Positions 1 to 7,663 of a stretch of 64,000 nt of DNA are shown here, in pieces (within the stretch, counting starts at the first letter, position 1; the number at the start of each line of letters is the position of its first letter). The translations under genes were made by a program, and so were the position numbers. The notes beneath the pieces are model-generated. The model did not search any database and was not told where the DNA came from. It saw only the letters and a list, made by a program, of their open reading frames with translations. Source of the DNA: Microbacterium mangrovi (GTDB taxonomy: Bacteria > Actinomycetota > Actinomycetes > Actinomycetales > Microbacteriaceae); the NCBI RefSeq assembly GCF_000802305.1, contig NZ_JTDK01000017.1, forward strand, positions 88,568 to 152,567. The letters are read 5' to 3'.

Positions 1-1
1 C

Positions 2-1252
2 AAAGACGGAACCACCGTGTTCTTCGCTGTGGACTTCGATGCGCTCGATGACCAGATCACCATGTACGTCATTCCCTACTTCCAAGGCGTTCGTGACGTA
101 CTCAACTCGACCCGCGTCACCTACAAGACGGGTGTCTACGGCACCCGTAACGTCTGCACCACGATCATCAATGCTGGCCTCGCCAGCGAAGCGTTCGTCT
201 CAGACATGTCCTGGGGCTACAGTGGCAACCTCGGATTTGCCCTACCGCCCTCCTGGTCCTACGACCAGATCTCAGGCCAGGCCCTGGGTGCCCTAACCGG
301 CCCCAATGTTGCCATCGATAAGGACGTTCAATCCGCACGCGCCAACCCAGCGCGTCGAGCTGATGTGCTCCCGACGCCATTGGTGGTCAAGCCGCCATCC
401 TCAACGTTTACAGATTTCGATGAAGACTACTTCTGGTACCTGACTCGAATGACCGTAGCCGCGGAGGCCGTCGAGAGCGAGGTGACCGGGCGGATCGCCG
501 CCGATCTTGTCTTGCACTACCTGCAGCGCCCGAAGTACTGGCATGGTGGCGGTGGCGAACTAGCCGAGATCTGGCCGGTATACGCACCGCTGCCCGAACA
601 TCAAGCAGGTATCGCGGCGGACCTCGCAAACGAGATCTCGCGCGCTCGTGGCGCATTCGAGAAGGATGCCGAGCGGCCAGTGGGCGCGTTGGAGGACAGA
701 ATTCAGCACTGGGCGGCGTCCAGCCGTGGATACATGACGTACTCCCGCGTTGCGGCGCCAGTTGGGTCGACGACGACTACGGGAGATCTCGGGGCATGGG
801 CGCTGGATCTCGCGCAGGCGTGGAAGGCATTTTGCGGAAAGGCGAGCCCGTCCCCCGCGAGCTTGAGGGAGTGGATGGCGACGTATATCGGCCATAAGAC
901 GGTCGACATAGGTTTCGGTTGGATAGATCTCATCGGGGACATCGATGCATTCTTGGTGGACGACATGCTCCGCACAGATCCATTCCGACCCTTGTCGGAC
1001 TGCATTCGCGAAATCGAGGTCGGCTGCGAGCGGGACGAGGCTTGGCGCTTCAGGCAGTTCATCAGTCGGCGATTTAACGGTTCAGTTAGCATGATGGCTG
1101 CTGCTGGAAAGGATGCGCTCGCCGGCGAGGCGCTCTGGACCGCCTTTCCGAGGCAGGCGGTTCTCTGGGACGCGCCCACGCCAACGTCGGTCCAAGCAAA
1201 GGATGTCGGGGATGGCTTCGCTGACGCGATCGCGCGATTCGCTGGTCTTTAG
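2..1252 (+). CDS. DUF1906 (glycoside-hydrolase-like) protein, 5' truncated by window
   Basis: The reading frame is open from base 2, and the residues before the GTG at 17 (KDGTTVFFAVDFD) continue the domain, so the gene begins outside the window. The N-terminal ~115 residues carry DUF1906/Rv2525c-like hallmarks: FFAVDFD, YKTGVYGT, a following VC and a closing IDKDV strand. That fold is TIM-barrel-like and usually linked to secreted cell-wall functions. The remaining ~290 residues (Trp-rich, partly helical) match nothing I recognise. No transmembrane segment is visible in the part seen. Base composition is lower in GC than the genes after 2.2 kb, hinting at transfer. The membrane-protein gene follows 40 bp later and may be co-transcribed. 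Family call moderately sure; function unknown. Confidence 0.7.
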   Translation, partial: KDGTTVFFAVDFDALDDQITMYVIPYFQGVRDVLNSTRVTYKTGVYGTRNVCTTIINAGLASEAFVSDMSWGYSGNLGFALPPSWSYDQISGQALGALTGPNVAIDKDVQSARANPARRADVLPTPLVVKPPSSTFTDFDEDYFWYLTRMTVAAEAVESEVTGRIAADLVLHYLQRPKYWHGGGGELAEIWPVYAPLPEHQAGIAADLANEISRARGAFEKDAERPVGALEDRIQHWAASSRGYMTYSRVAAPVGSTTTTGDLGAWALDLAQAWKAFCGKASPSPASLREWMATYIGHKTVDIGFGWIDLIGDIDAFLVDDMLRTDPFRPLSDCIREIEVGCERDEAWRFRQFISRRFNGSVSMMAAAGKDALAGEALWTAFPRQAVLWDAPTPTSVQAKDVGDGFADAIARFAGL

Positions 1253-1292
1253 AATTTCAGTGCCACTCGTCGCTCGATGAGAATGGAATGAC

Positions 1293-1868
1293 ATGGCGAG
1301 TGTAGCCCCTAGTGAGTCGCGCCCATCGGAGCGGAGTCGCTTGCTGGTGAGTACGATCTACTTTGTCTTAGCGATCACGAGTCTGCTGCTCGCCGCCTTC
1401 TTGTCCTTCGGGGGCACCCTCGCGGGTCAGGCCCTGGGTATGGGCGTGTCTGACCCGGATGAGGTTCATCGCGAGTATCTCGCGCAGGCCATATTTGTTG
1501 GCGCTTCAGTTGGCTTGGCGACGGTCCAGTTAGTGTTCGTCGAACCACGCCTGCGCCGTCGTTTGAGTTCCACGGTCGTTCGTATCGCCCTGGTCCTGTC
1601 TGGTGTTGTTTTCGCGCCGCCGCTCGTCCTGCTCACAAGCCTCGCGTTCGCCAGCGCGCGGGCAACGAATCCGTGGAGAGACGCGGGGTGGCTGCTCTCA
1701 CCGCTTGCGATATGCATCCCCGTCCTTCTTGTCCTGATCTCGCACACCATCGTGCTGCTCGCAGGCAGGAAGAAGCTGCGTCCCGTAGCTGTACTTGTTT
1801 TTGGTGTTGGCTCAATGTTGCTCGGTGCCTTGGTCATGCCCGTGGCGGCGGCACTCATCCGACTTTGA
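1293..1868 (+). CDS. Hypothetical four-helix membrane protein
   Basis: A 191-residue protein starting at ATG with a polar N-terminus of about 17 residues. Four hydrophobic segments follow, near residues 19-45, 65-83, 95-118 and 126-150/160-185, with basic loops (EPRLRRR, GRKKLR) between them, so it is an integral membrane protein. I recognise no family. It lies 40 bp downstream of the DUF1906 gene on the same strand and shares its lower GC content, which suggests a two-gene accessory unit. A partner or anchoring role for the DUF1906 protein is only inference. Confidence 0.6.
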   Translation: MASVAPSESRPSERSRLLVSTIYFVLAITSLLLAAFLSFGGTLAGQALGMGVSDPDEVHREYLAQAIFVGASVGLATVQLVFVEPRLRRRLSSTVVRIALVLSGVVFAPPLVLLTSLAFASARATNPWRDAGWLLSPLAICIPVLLVLISHTIVLLAGRKKLRPVAVLVFGVGSMLLGALVMPVAAALIRL

Positions 1869-1921
1869 GACGCTCGTGGTCCGCAAAGACGTTAAGAGCC
1901 CTGAACGAATGAGAGGTCCTC

Positions 1922-2097
1922 GTGTCTAAAGACGCTAAGAAGGACAAACGCGCGGATATCGCCGCCAATGTCGCGCTCGTCGTCTCGGAACGCTGACCGA
2001 CTGGCCGATCGTCGCCCGCGCGGCGCTCGCGATCGTGAGTGGGATCGTGGGGGCCGCCGTGACCTTCGTGCTCGTGAAACGCAGCCGTCGCGTCTGA
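1922..2097 (+). pseudogene. Small single-TM protein gene interrupted by a frameshift
   Basis: From GTG 1922 the frame encodes a Lys-rich start (MSKDAKKDKRADIAANVALVV) and hits TGA at 1994-1996. In the +2-shifted frame, from 1993 to TGA 2095-2097, the DNA encodes TDWPIVARAALAIVSG and then a hydrophobic helix ending VLVKRSRRV. That is a typical membrane anchor with a positive tail. Joined, the two parts make a coherent ~58-residue protein: a charged head, an amphipathic region, one TM helix and a basic tail. A single indel near 1985-1995 would explain the break. It could also be programmed frameshifting or a sequencing error. The bases from 2098 to 2212 hold no other feature I can support. Confidence 0.45.
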
Positions 2098-2212
2098 CAG
2101 CGATCGCTTCGCCGACCGAGATCGCCGGGTTCCCGCCTGGCGTCGCCCTTCCGCGATGTACCGTGTCTCCAGGCGTTCCCGGGGCGGGCGCGCACGCAAC
2201 AGGGGAGGCGCG

Positions 2213-3229
2213 GTGAGCCAGCGGGTCACGATTCTGGATGTCGCCGCAGACGCGGACGTCTCGATCGCGTCCGTCAGCGCCGCCCTCAACGGGCGGCCCG
2301 GGGTGTCCAAAGACACCCGGGCACGCATCATCCAGAGTGCCGAGCGCCTCGGGTGGGTTCCGTCCGTGCGCGGCCGTGGGCTCTCCGGCAAGCGCTCGTA
2401 CGCGCTCGGCCTGGTGCTGGCGCGGCAGCCCGAGGTGATCGAGTCCGACCCGTTCTTCGCGGGCTTCATCGCCGGGGTCGAGGGGGAACTGCAGAGCCGA
2501 GGCTACGCGCTCGTGCTGCAGCTGGCCGGCCGCAACGAAGGCCCCGACCGCTATCGTCAGCTGCACCTGGACCACCGGGTCGACGGCGTGTTCATCACCG
2601 ACATGTCCGTCGACGATCCCCGTGTCGCACTCGTCACCGAGCTCGGGCTGCCCGCCGTCGCGATCAATTCCGGACCCGGATGCGCCATCACCTCGGTCCG
2701 GCAGGACCAGAACGCCGGGTTCGGCGAACTCGTCCGCCGGGTCGTGGAACTCGGCCACCGCGACATCGCGCACGTCGCCGGCCGCCGGGGCATGATCCAC
2801 ACCCGGCAGCGCATCGACGTCTGGCGCTCGACCCTGCACGCGGCCGGCATCCGTCCCGGCAGCCTCGTCTACGGCGACTTCTCCACCGAGAGCGGGAGCC
2901 GCGCAGCCGACCGGCTGCTGAGCGGACCGGGCCCCGCGCCCACCGCCGTGGTGTGCGCGAACGACCTCATGGCCATCGGATTCATCGCCCGCGCCAGCTC
3001 CCTCGGCTACGACGTCCCGCGTGACGTGTCGGTCACCGGCTTCGACGGCATCCACCTCGGCCGGTACATCCGCCCGGCCCTCACGACCGTCGTGACGTCG
3101 CCCCGCGAACTCGGTGCGGAGGCCGCGAAAACCCTGCTGAAACTCGTCGACGGGCAGGCCGTCGCCGACCTCGACATCGCCCCCACGCACCTGCTGGAAC
3201 GGGACTCGCTCCTCGCGCCCATGCGCTGA
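2213..3229 (+). CDS. LacI-family transcriptional regulator of the adjacent sugar operon
   Basis: The start is GTG 2213, with GGGGAGG at 2202-2208; the longer frame upstream is Arg/Gly-rich and unlikely. The 338-residue product has a LacI HTH at residues 4-25 (VTILDVAADADVSIASVSAALNG), the hinge helix region around 45-58, and a periplasmic-binding-protein-like ligand core. It ends RPALTTVVTSPRELGAEAAKTLLKLVDG, as is usual for the family. It lies directly upstream of a binding-protein-dependent ABC operon that has two LacI-type palindromes with the central CG typical of the family. It is therefore very likely the sugar-responsive repressor of that operon. The inducer cannot be read from sequence. 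Confidence 0.93.
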   Translation: MSQRVTILDVAADADVSIASVSAALNGRPGVSKDTRARIIQSAERLGWVPSVRGRGLSGKRSYALGLVLARQPEVIESDPFFAGFIAGVEGELQSRGYALVLQLAGRNEGPDRYRQLHLDHRVDGVFITDMSVDDPRVALVTELGLPAVAINSGPGCAITSVRQDQNAGFGELVRRVVELGHRDIAHVAGRRGMIHTRQRIDVWRSTLHAAGIRPGSLVYGDFSTESGSRAADRLLSGPGPAPTAVVCANDLMAIGFIARASSLGYDVPRDVSVTGFDGIHLGRYIRPALTTVVTSPRELGAEAAKTLLKLVDGQAVADLDIAPTHLLERDSLLAPMR

Positions 3230-3244
3230 GGCATCCATCACGGC

Positions 3245-3260
3245 ACCAAAACGTTTCGGT
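3245..3260. promoter_or_regulatory. LacI-type operator O1
   Basis: The sequence accaaaacgtttcggt is a near-palindrome centred on CG and differs from O2 by one base. It sits just upstream of the -35 element, exactly 60 bp from O2. Two operators on the same helical face could support looping by the adjacent LacI protein. Confidence 0.8.
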
Positions 3261-3270
3261 GTCAACCCCC

Positions 3271-3298
3271 TTGTTTGCGCGCCTTCTCGTGCTATGGT
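3271..3298 (+). promoter_or_regulatory. Promoter of the mannoside-type operon
   Basis: TTGTTT (3271-3276) and TATGGT (3293-3298) are separated by 16 bp and lie between the two LacI operators. O2 covers the predicted transcription start, a classical repression geometry. GGAGG at 3329-3333 serves the ATG at 3338. Confidence 0.65.
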
Positions 3299-3304
3299 CA
3301 CCAA

Positions 3305-3320
3305 ACCGAAACGTTTCGGT
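3305..3320. promoter_or_regulatory. LacI-type operator O2 (perfect palindrome)
   Basis: The sequence accgaaacgtttcggt is a perfect 16-bp inverted repeat, placed at about +1 of the operon promoter and just before the ribosome binding site. The centre AACGTT is typical of LacI/GalR-family sites. Confidence 0.85.
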
Positions 3321-3337
3321 AAGACCACGGAGGCATC

Positions 3338-4663
3338 ATGGCAACAACGAAGTTCCACCGAGCACGAGGCCTGGCCCTCGCCTCGGTCGTCGCCGTCGGC
3401 GCGATCGCGCTGACGGCCTGCAGCGGCAGTTCCGGAGGCGCCGCTCCGACTGCCGGCGGCGACGCCAGCGGCACGCTGAACATCCTCGTCTCGAGCGCGA
3501 CCGGCTCCGACGCCGGGTTCCAGGCCGTCACGAAGGCCTTCGAGAAGAAGTACCCGAAGGTGAACGTCAACCTGACGGCCGTGCCGAACGAGAACTACAA
3601 CCAGGCGCGATCCTCCCGCCTCACCGCGGGCAGCGCCGACATCGTGGTCGCGTTCCCCCGCGAGGTGCCCAGCTACGTGCCGGCATCCAACGAGGGCGAC
3701 GACGCCCGCCTCGCCGACCAGGGCGGCTACCTCGACCTGACCGGCCAGCCGTTCCTCAAGACGATCAACCCGACCGTCCTCGCCGCCACGAAGTACAAGG
3801 GCAAGAACTACACGGTTCCGACCGGCCTCAGCTACTACACCGGCATGTTCTACAACAAGAAGATCTTCAAGGACAACAACCTGCAGGTGCCCACCACCTG
3901 GAGCGACCTGTTGAAGGTCTGCGCCGCGCTGAAGGCCAAGGGCGTCGTGCCGCTCGGCATCGCCGGCAAGGACTCCGCGGGCGTGATGACCCTCGGCGTC
4001 ACCACCGGCCTCTACCCGACCGCCGACGCGATGAACACCCTCGCCAAGGACCTCTACGCGGGCAAGGCGCAGCTCAACACGGGCAAGCAGCTCGAAGTGC
4101 TGCAGAAGGTGCAGACCCTCTACGGGTACGCCGAGCCGAACTTCGCCGGCGTCAGCTACGCGACCATGACCAGTGACTTCGTCAACGGCAAGTTCGCGAT
4201 GATGCCCGACGGCACGTGGAACACGACGACGCTGCAGCAGTCCGGCGCCGGCAAGCTCGACTTCGGCTACGTGCCGCTGCCCTCGAGCGACACGGCATCC
4301 GACAACGCCAACCTCGGCGGCAAGGTCGAGCTGTCGCTGGCGGTTCCGGCCAACGCGAAGAACCCGAAGGCCGCCATCCAGTGGCTCGACTTCTTCACGA
4401 AGAACTACCACCTGTTCAACGACAAGGCCGGCTTCGCGCCCGCCGTCCAGGGCGCCTCGAGCGACCCGTTCTACGCCTCGATCCAGCCGTACACCAAGAC
4501 GTTCCTGCCGGCGTGGGACACCATCTGGATCACCAATGCCAAGGCCGGGCCGGCCGCATCCGTCCCGTGGAACTGGGCGGGCATCTCGCCGATGGGCAGC
4601 TCCGACGCGAAGGGCGCCGCGGATGCCGCGCAGAAGGACTGGCAGGCGGGCCTGGGCAAGTAG
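3338..4663 (+). CDS. Sugar ABC transporter substrate-binding lipoprotein
   Basis: This 441-residue family 1 extracellular solute-binding protein has a basic start, a hydrophobic helix and a lipobox LTAC with Cys28 as the lipidation site. A Gly/Ser/Ala linker follows. The body has family features: an N-terminal LNILVSSATGSDAGFQAVTKAFEKKYPKV strand-helix, a TGLSYYTGMFYNKKIF hinge motif, PTTWSDL, and GKFAMMPDGTW. It should capture an oligosaccharide outside the membrane and deliver it to the two permeases encoded next. Given the GH130-like enzymes in the same operon, a beta-mannoside is the best guess. No ATPase gene is present, so a shared MsiK-type ATPase elsewhere is implied. Confidence 0.93.
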   Translation: MATTKFHRARGLALASVVAVGAIALTACSGSSGGAAPTAGGDASGTLNILVSSATGSDAGFQAVTKAFEKKYPKVNVNLTAVPNENYNQARSSRLTAGSADIVVAFPREVPSYVPASNEGDDARLADQGGYLDLTGQPFLKTINPTVLAATKYKGKNYTVPTGLSYYTGMFYNKKIFKDNNLQVPTTWSDLLKVCAALKAKGVVPLGIAGKDSAGVMTLGVTTGLYPTADAMNTLAKDLYAGKAQLNTGKQLEVLQKVQTLYGYAEPNFAGVSYATMTSDFVNGKFAMMPDGTWNTTTLQQSGAGKLDFGYVPLPSSDTASDNANLGGKVELSLAVPANAKNPKAAIQWLDFFTKNYHLFNDKAGFAPAVQGASSDPFYASIQPYTKTFLPAWDTIWITNAKAGPAASVPWNWAGISPMGSSDAKGAADAAQKDWQAGLGK

Positions 4664-4671
4664 GCACCGCC

Positions 4672-4703
4672 GCGGGGAGGATGCATCGCGGCATCCTCCC
4701 CGC
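4672..4703 (+). terminator. Stable hairpin between binding-protein and permease genes
   Basis: Arms 4672-4684 and 4691-4703 form a perfect 13-bp stem with the loop ATCGCG, and no T-run follows. In binding-protein operons such hairpins act as partial attenuators or 3'-end stabilisers that keep the lipoprotein more abundant than the permeases. That role is inferred here. A copy of the GGGCTTCGAC-type dispersed repeat follows at 4726-4746. Confidence 0.7.
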
Positions 4704-4770
4704 CTCCGACACACCCGCACCGTCTGGGCTTCGACGAGCTCAGCCCGCCAGATCAGTTTGAGAGACGCGC

Positions 4771-5685
4771 ATGCAACGCTCCAACACCATCGTCTTCGGC
4801 CGGAGAACCACACCACAGCTGACCTTCGCGGCCGGAATCGCGCTGGTCGTGGTGTTCTCCCTCGTGCCGGCCGTCGGCATCCTCGTGATCTCGTTCACCG
4901 ACATCCGGGCCCTGCCCTTCCTGCCGGTGCACTGGATCGGCCTGGACAACTACTTCACCTTCTTCTCGTCGGCGCAGCTCGGCTACAACCTGCACGCGCT
5001 GGCCAACACCTTCGTGTTCGCGATCGCGGTCACGGTGCTGCAGAACGGCATCGCCCTGCTCGTGGCGGTGCTGCTGAACCAGCGGATGCGCGGACGCAAC
5101 TTCGCCCGGGCCGTGGTGTTCCTGCCGACGATCCTCGGTGTCACCGTCATCGGGCTCATCTTCACCCTGATCTTCAACCCGTCCGGCGGCCCGGCGGCGG
5201 CGGTGTGGAGCTGGTTCGGCAGCTCGTCGGCGTTCTTCGGCGACCCGAAGCTGGCGATGACCCTCGTGATCGCGGTGCAGGTGTGGTCGGGACTCGGCGT
5301 CGCCGTGGTGATCTACCTCGCCGGCCTGCAGGCCATCCCGCAGGACCTGTACGAGGTGGCATCCATCGACGGGGCCAACAGCCGACAGCGGATGTTCAAC
5401 GTCACCCTCCCGCTGCTCGCCCCCGCGATCACCGCCAACACCCTGCTGTCGGTGATCGGATCGCTGCAGAGCTACCAGCTGATCTACGTGCTCACGGGGC
5501 CCATCAACCCCGCCACGCAGGTGCTGTCGCTCGCGATCTTCACGCAGGGCTTCGGCGGCGCCCAGGGCGGGGCATCCCAATCGCAGGGCTACGCGGCCGC
5601 CATCTCGATGGTGCAGTTCGTGATCGTCATGATCGCGTCCCTGCTGACGATGGCCTACCTGCGACGGAAGGAGACGGAGCTGTGA
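4771..5685 (+). CDS. Sugar ABC transporter permease, MalF type
   Basis: The protein has 304 residues with six predicted membrane helices. The cytoplasmic EAA loop reads YEVASIDGANSRQRMFNVTLPLLAP and contacts the ATPase. The first helix (LTFAAGIALVVVFSLVPAVGILVISF) and the ending AYLRRKETEL are typical of family 1 carbohydrate permeases. It starts at ATG 4771 and its TGA overlaps the GTG of the next permease by 4 nt (GTGA), implying translational coupling and a heterodimeric channel. Confidence 0.92.
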   Translation: MQRSNTIVFGRRTTPQLTFAAGIALVVVFSLVPAVGILVISFTDIRALPFLPVHWIGLDNYFTFFSSAQLGYNLHALANTFVFAIAVTVLQNGIALLVAVLLNQRMRGRNFARAVVFLPTILGVTVIGLIFTLIFNPSGGPAAAVWSWFGSSSAFFGDPKLAMTLVIAVQVWSGLGVAVVIYLAGLQAIPQDLYEVASIDGANSRQRMFNVTLPLLAPAITANTLLSVIGSLQSYQLIYVLTGPINPATQVLSLAIFTQGFGGAQGGASQSQGYAAAISMVQFVIVMIASLLTMAYLRRKETEL

Positions 5686-6581
5686 GCGTCATCACGGGCA
5701 CTCCCGCCCCCGACTTCACGCGTCCGGATGAACCGCAGCCCGAACCGGTCACCGCGGGGCGGCGCAAGCGCCTCACCGTCGGCAAGGTCGTCCAGTACGC
5801 GCTGCTGGTCATCGTGGTGCTGATCTATCTCGCGCCGCTCGTCTATCTCGTGAACACCGCCCTGAAGTCGAACGCGGAGTTCTTCTCGAACCCGACCGGC
5901 ATCGTGCACGCTCCCGACCTCGGCAACTTCGCGACCGCCTGGCAGAAGGGCGGCTTCGGCACCGCCGTCTGGAACAGCGTGCTGTACACGTTCAGCGCCG
6001 CCGCCATCGGAACGGTGATCTCGCTCATGATGGCCTTCCCGGTCGCCCGCGGTTACGTCAAGCACCCGCGCGTCTGGAGCGGACTGTTCGCGGCCATGCT
6101 GTTCCTGCCGAACACGCTGGTCACCGTGTTCCAGCTGGCGCTGCGCCTGAACCTCTACGACACGCAGATCGGGTACATCCTGATCCTCGCATCGGGCGTC
6201 GGCATCGGTCCGCTGCTCATCACCGGGTACCTCAAGTCGGTGCCACGCGAACTCGACGAGGCCGCCGCGCTCGACGGAGTCGGCTACCTGCGGTACCTGT
6301 TCGGCTTCCTGCCCGCGCTCATCAAACCGGTGCTCGCGACCGTGTTCATCCTGCAGGCGATCGGATGCTGGAACGACATCATCCTCGCCACGATCCTGTT
6401 GCCCGACCAGTCGAAGTTCCCGCTGACGCTGGGGCTGTTCGCCTTCAAGGGCACCTACTCGAGCGAGTGGAGCCTGCTCGCGGCCGCGACGATCATCGTC
6501 GCCCTGCCGATGCTGGTCGTCTACGTCTTCCTGCAGCGCTTCCTCGTCGCCGGCGTCGTGGGCGGGGCGGTCAAGGGATGA
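5682..6581 (+). CDS. Sugar ABC transporter permease, MalG type
   Basis: The protein has 299 residues, starting at GTG 5682 inside the stop of the preceding gene. A ~30-residue polar N-terminus precedes helix 1 (VVQYALLVIVVLIYLAPLVYLV). The EAA loop reads RELDEAAALDGVGYLRYLFGFLPALIKP, and the C-terminus (LQRFLVAGVVGGAVKG) is the MalG/LacG-type tail. It pairs with the MalF-type permease to form the pore for the sugar delivered by the lipoprotein. Its stop overlaps the next ATG by 4 nt. Confidence 0.92.
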   Translation: MSVITGTPAPDFTRPDEPQPEPVTAGRRKRLTVGKVVQYALLVIVVLIYLAPLVYLVNTALKSNAEFFSNPTGIVHAPDLGNFATAWQKGGFGTAVWNSVLYTFSAAAIGTVISLMMAFPVARGYVKHPRVWSGLFAAMLFLPNTLVTVFQLALRLNLYDTQIGYILILASGVGIGPLLITGYLKSVPRELDEAAALDGVGYLRYLFGFLPALIKPVLATVFILQAIGCWNDIILATILLPDQSKFPLTLGLFAFKGTYSSEWSLLAAATIIVALPMLVVYVFLQRFLVAGVVGGAVKG

Positions 6582-7663
6582 CGATGCACCCCCTCACCAC
6601 GCAGGCCCTGCGCGACGGCTACCAGCGCGCGCTGCAGCTCACCAACGCGACGACGGATGCCCTGTCCGTCGACGACTTCTCGGCCGACTGGCCCGACCGC
6701 CCCGCGTGGGCGATCGGACCGTTCCGCAAAGACCCGCACATGACGTTCCGGCTCGATGGCCAGTGGCCGGATCCCACCGGGATCGGCTGGACGAGCTCGT
6801 CCATCTTCAACCCGAGCATGATCGAGCGGGACGGCTCCCTGCACCTCTTCTATCGGGCCTCGCCGAAGAAGGAGAGCCTGGAGAGCCGCATCGGCTCGGC
6901 CGTGTGGACGCCCGAGGACGGATGGCGCGACGGCGACAACCCGGTCGTGTATCCGACGCTCGACAACGAGCTGCTCGGCGTCGAAGACCCCAAGGTCTAC
7001 TCGGCGAACGGCCGGTACTTCCTCTTCTACAACGGCATCTGGCCCCTGCCGGGCACCGCCGAGCAGGCGGCGTTTCCGTCACACGGATGGCCGCTCGGCG
7101 ACGTCGGCTGCGACATCAACCTCGCCGTCTCTGACGACCTCGTGCACTGGGAGAAGCGCGGTCGCGTGGTGCCCCACGAGGTGTCGCACCTGTGGGCCAA
7201 GGGAGCGGTGATCCCCACCGACGGCACCGGCGAGGCCGTGAGGATCGGCGGCAAGTACGTCATGTTCTTGTCCGAGGGATGCGACGGCAAGGCCGTCGTC
7301 GGCCGCTCGGACGACCTCGAGCACTGGGAGTTCGGCGAGCAGCCCTACCTCGACCTGACCGCCCTCGGCTCGCTGCACGAAGTGGCCTGTGCGGTCGTCG
7401 ACGGCGACAACCTCGTGCTCGACTTCTTCTACGGCGACGAGGCCGGGGCCTTCGCGGCCGCGCAGGCCCGGTATGCCCTCACCGACCCGTTCACCCAGCT
7501 CGACATCCACCGCGGAGGCTCCCTCGCCTGGGGCGGACTGATTCGCCGCGACGGGCGCTGGACGTTCGCGCAGGGGTGGGATGCCCCACCCGGCGAACGC
7601 GAGCTCTCCCTCTACCGCTCGGACGCGCCGTCCGCCCCCTCGACCTCCCCGGAGACCCGATGA
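6578..7663 (+). CDS. GH130-like glycoside phosphorylase/hydrolase (first copy)
   Basis: The 361-residue protein begins at ATG 6578 in an ATGA overlap. It has five-bladed propeller signatures of the GH130 group (DUF377): FNPSMIERDGSLHLFYRAS, GVEDPKVYSANGRYFLFYNG, LWAKGAVIPT, GKYVMFLSEG, and an acidic LVLDFFYGDEA late in the sequence. Characterised GH130 enzymes phosphorolyse or hydrolyse beta-mannosides in the cytoplasm. No signal peptide is present, so it should act on sugar brought in by the upstream transporter. GH43/GH32-type propellers are the main alternative. Exact substrate unknown. Confidence 0.75.
   Translation: MTMHPLTTQALRDGYQRALQLTNATTDALSVDDFSADWPDRPAWAIGPFRKDPHMTFRLDGQWPDPTGIGWTSSSIFNPSMIERDGSLHLFYRASPKKESLESRIGSAVWTPEDGWRDGDNPVVYPTLDNELLGVEDPKVYSANGRYFLFYNGIWPLPGTAEQAAFPSHGWPLGDVGCDINLAVSDDLVHWEKRGRVVPHEVSHLWAKGAVIPTDGTGEAVRIGGKYVMFLSEGCDGKAVVGRSDDLEHWEFGEQPYLDLTALGSLHEVACAVVDGDNLVLDFFYGDEAGAFAAAQARYALTDPFTQLDIHRGGSLAWGGLIRRDGRWTFAQGWDAPPGERELSLYRSDAPSAPSTSPETR

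Noticed and set aside
4672..4703. Riboswitch between the binding-protein and permease genes
   Set aside because: Only a single perfect hairpin is present, without the conserved multi-helix core of any known riboswitch class.
1892..4816. A 974-codon minus-strand frame over the LacI and binding-protein genes
   Set aside because: Antisense shadow with biased composition; the plus-strand genes carry clear family motifs, operators and ribosome binding sites.
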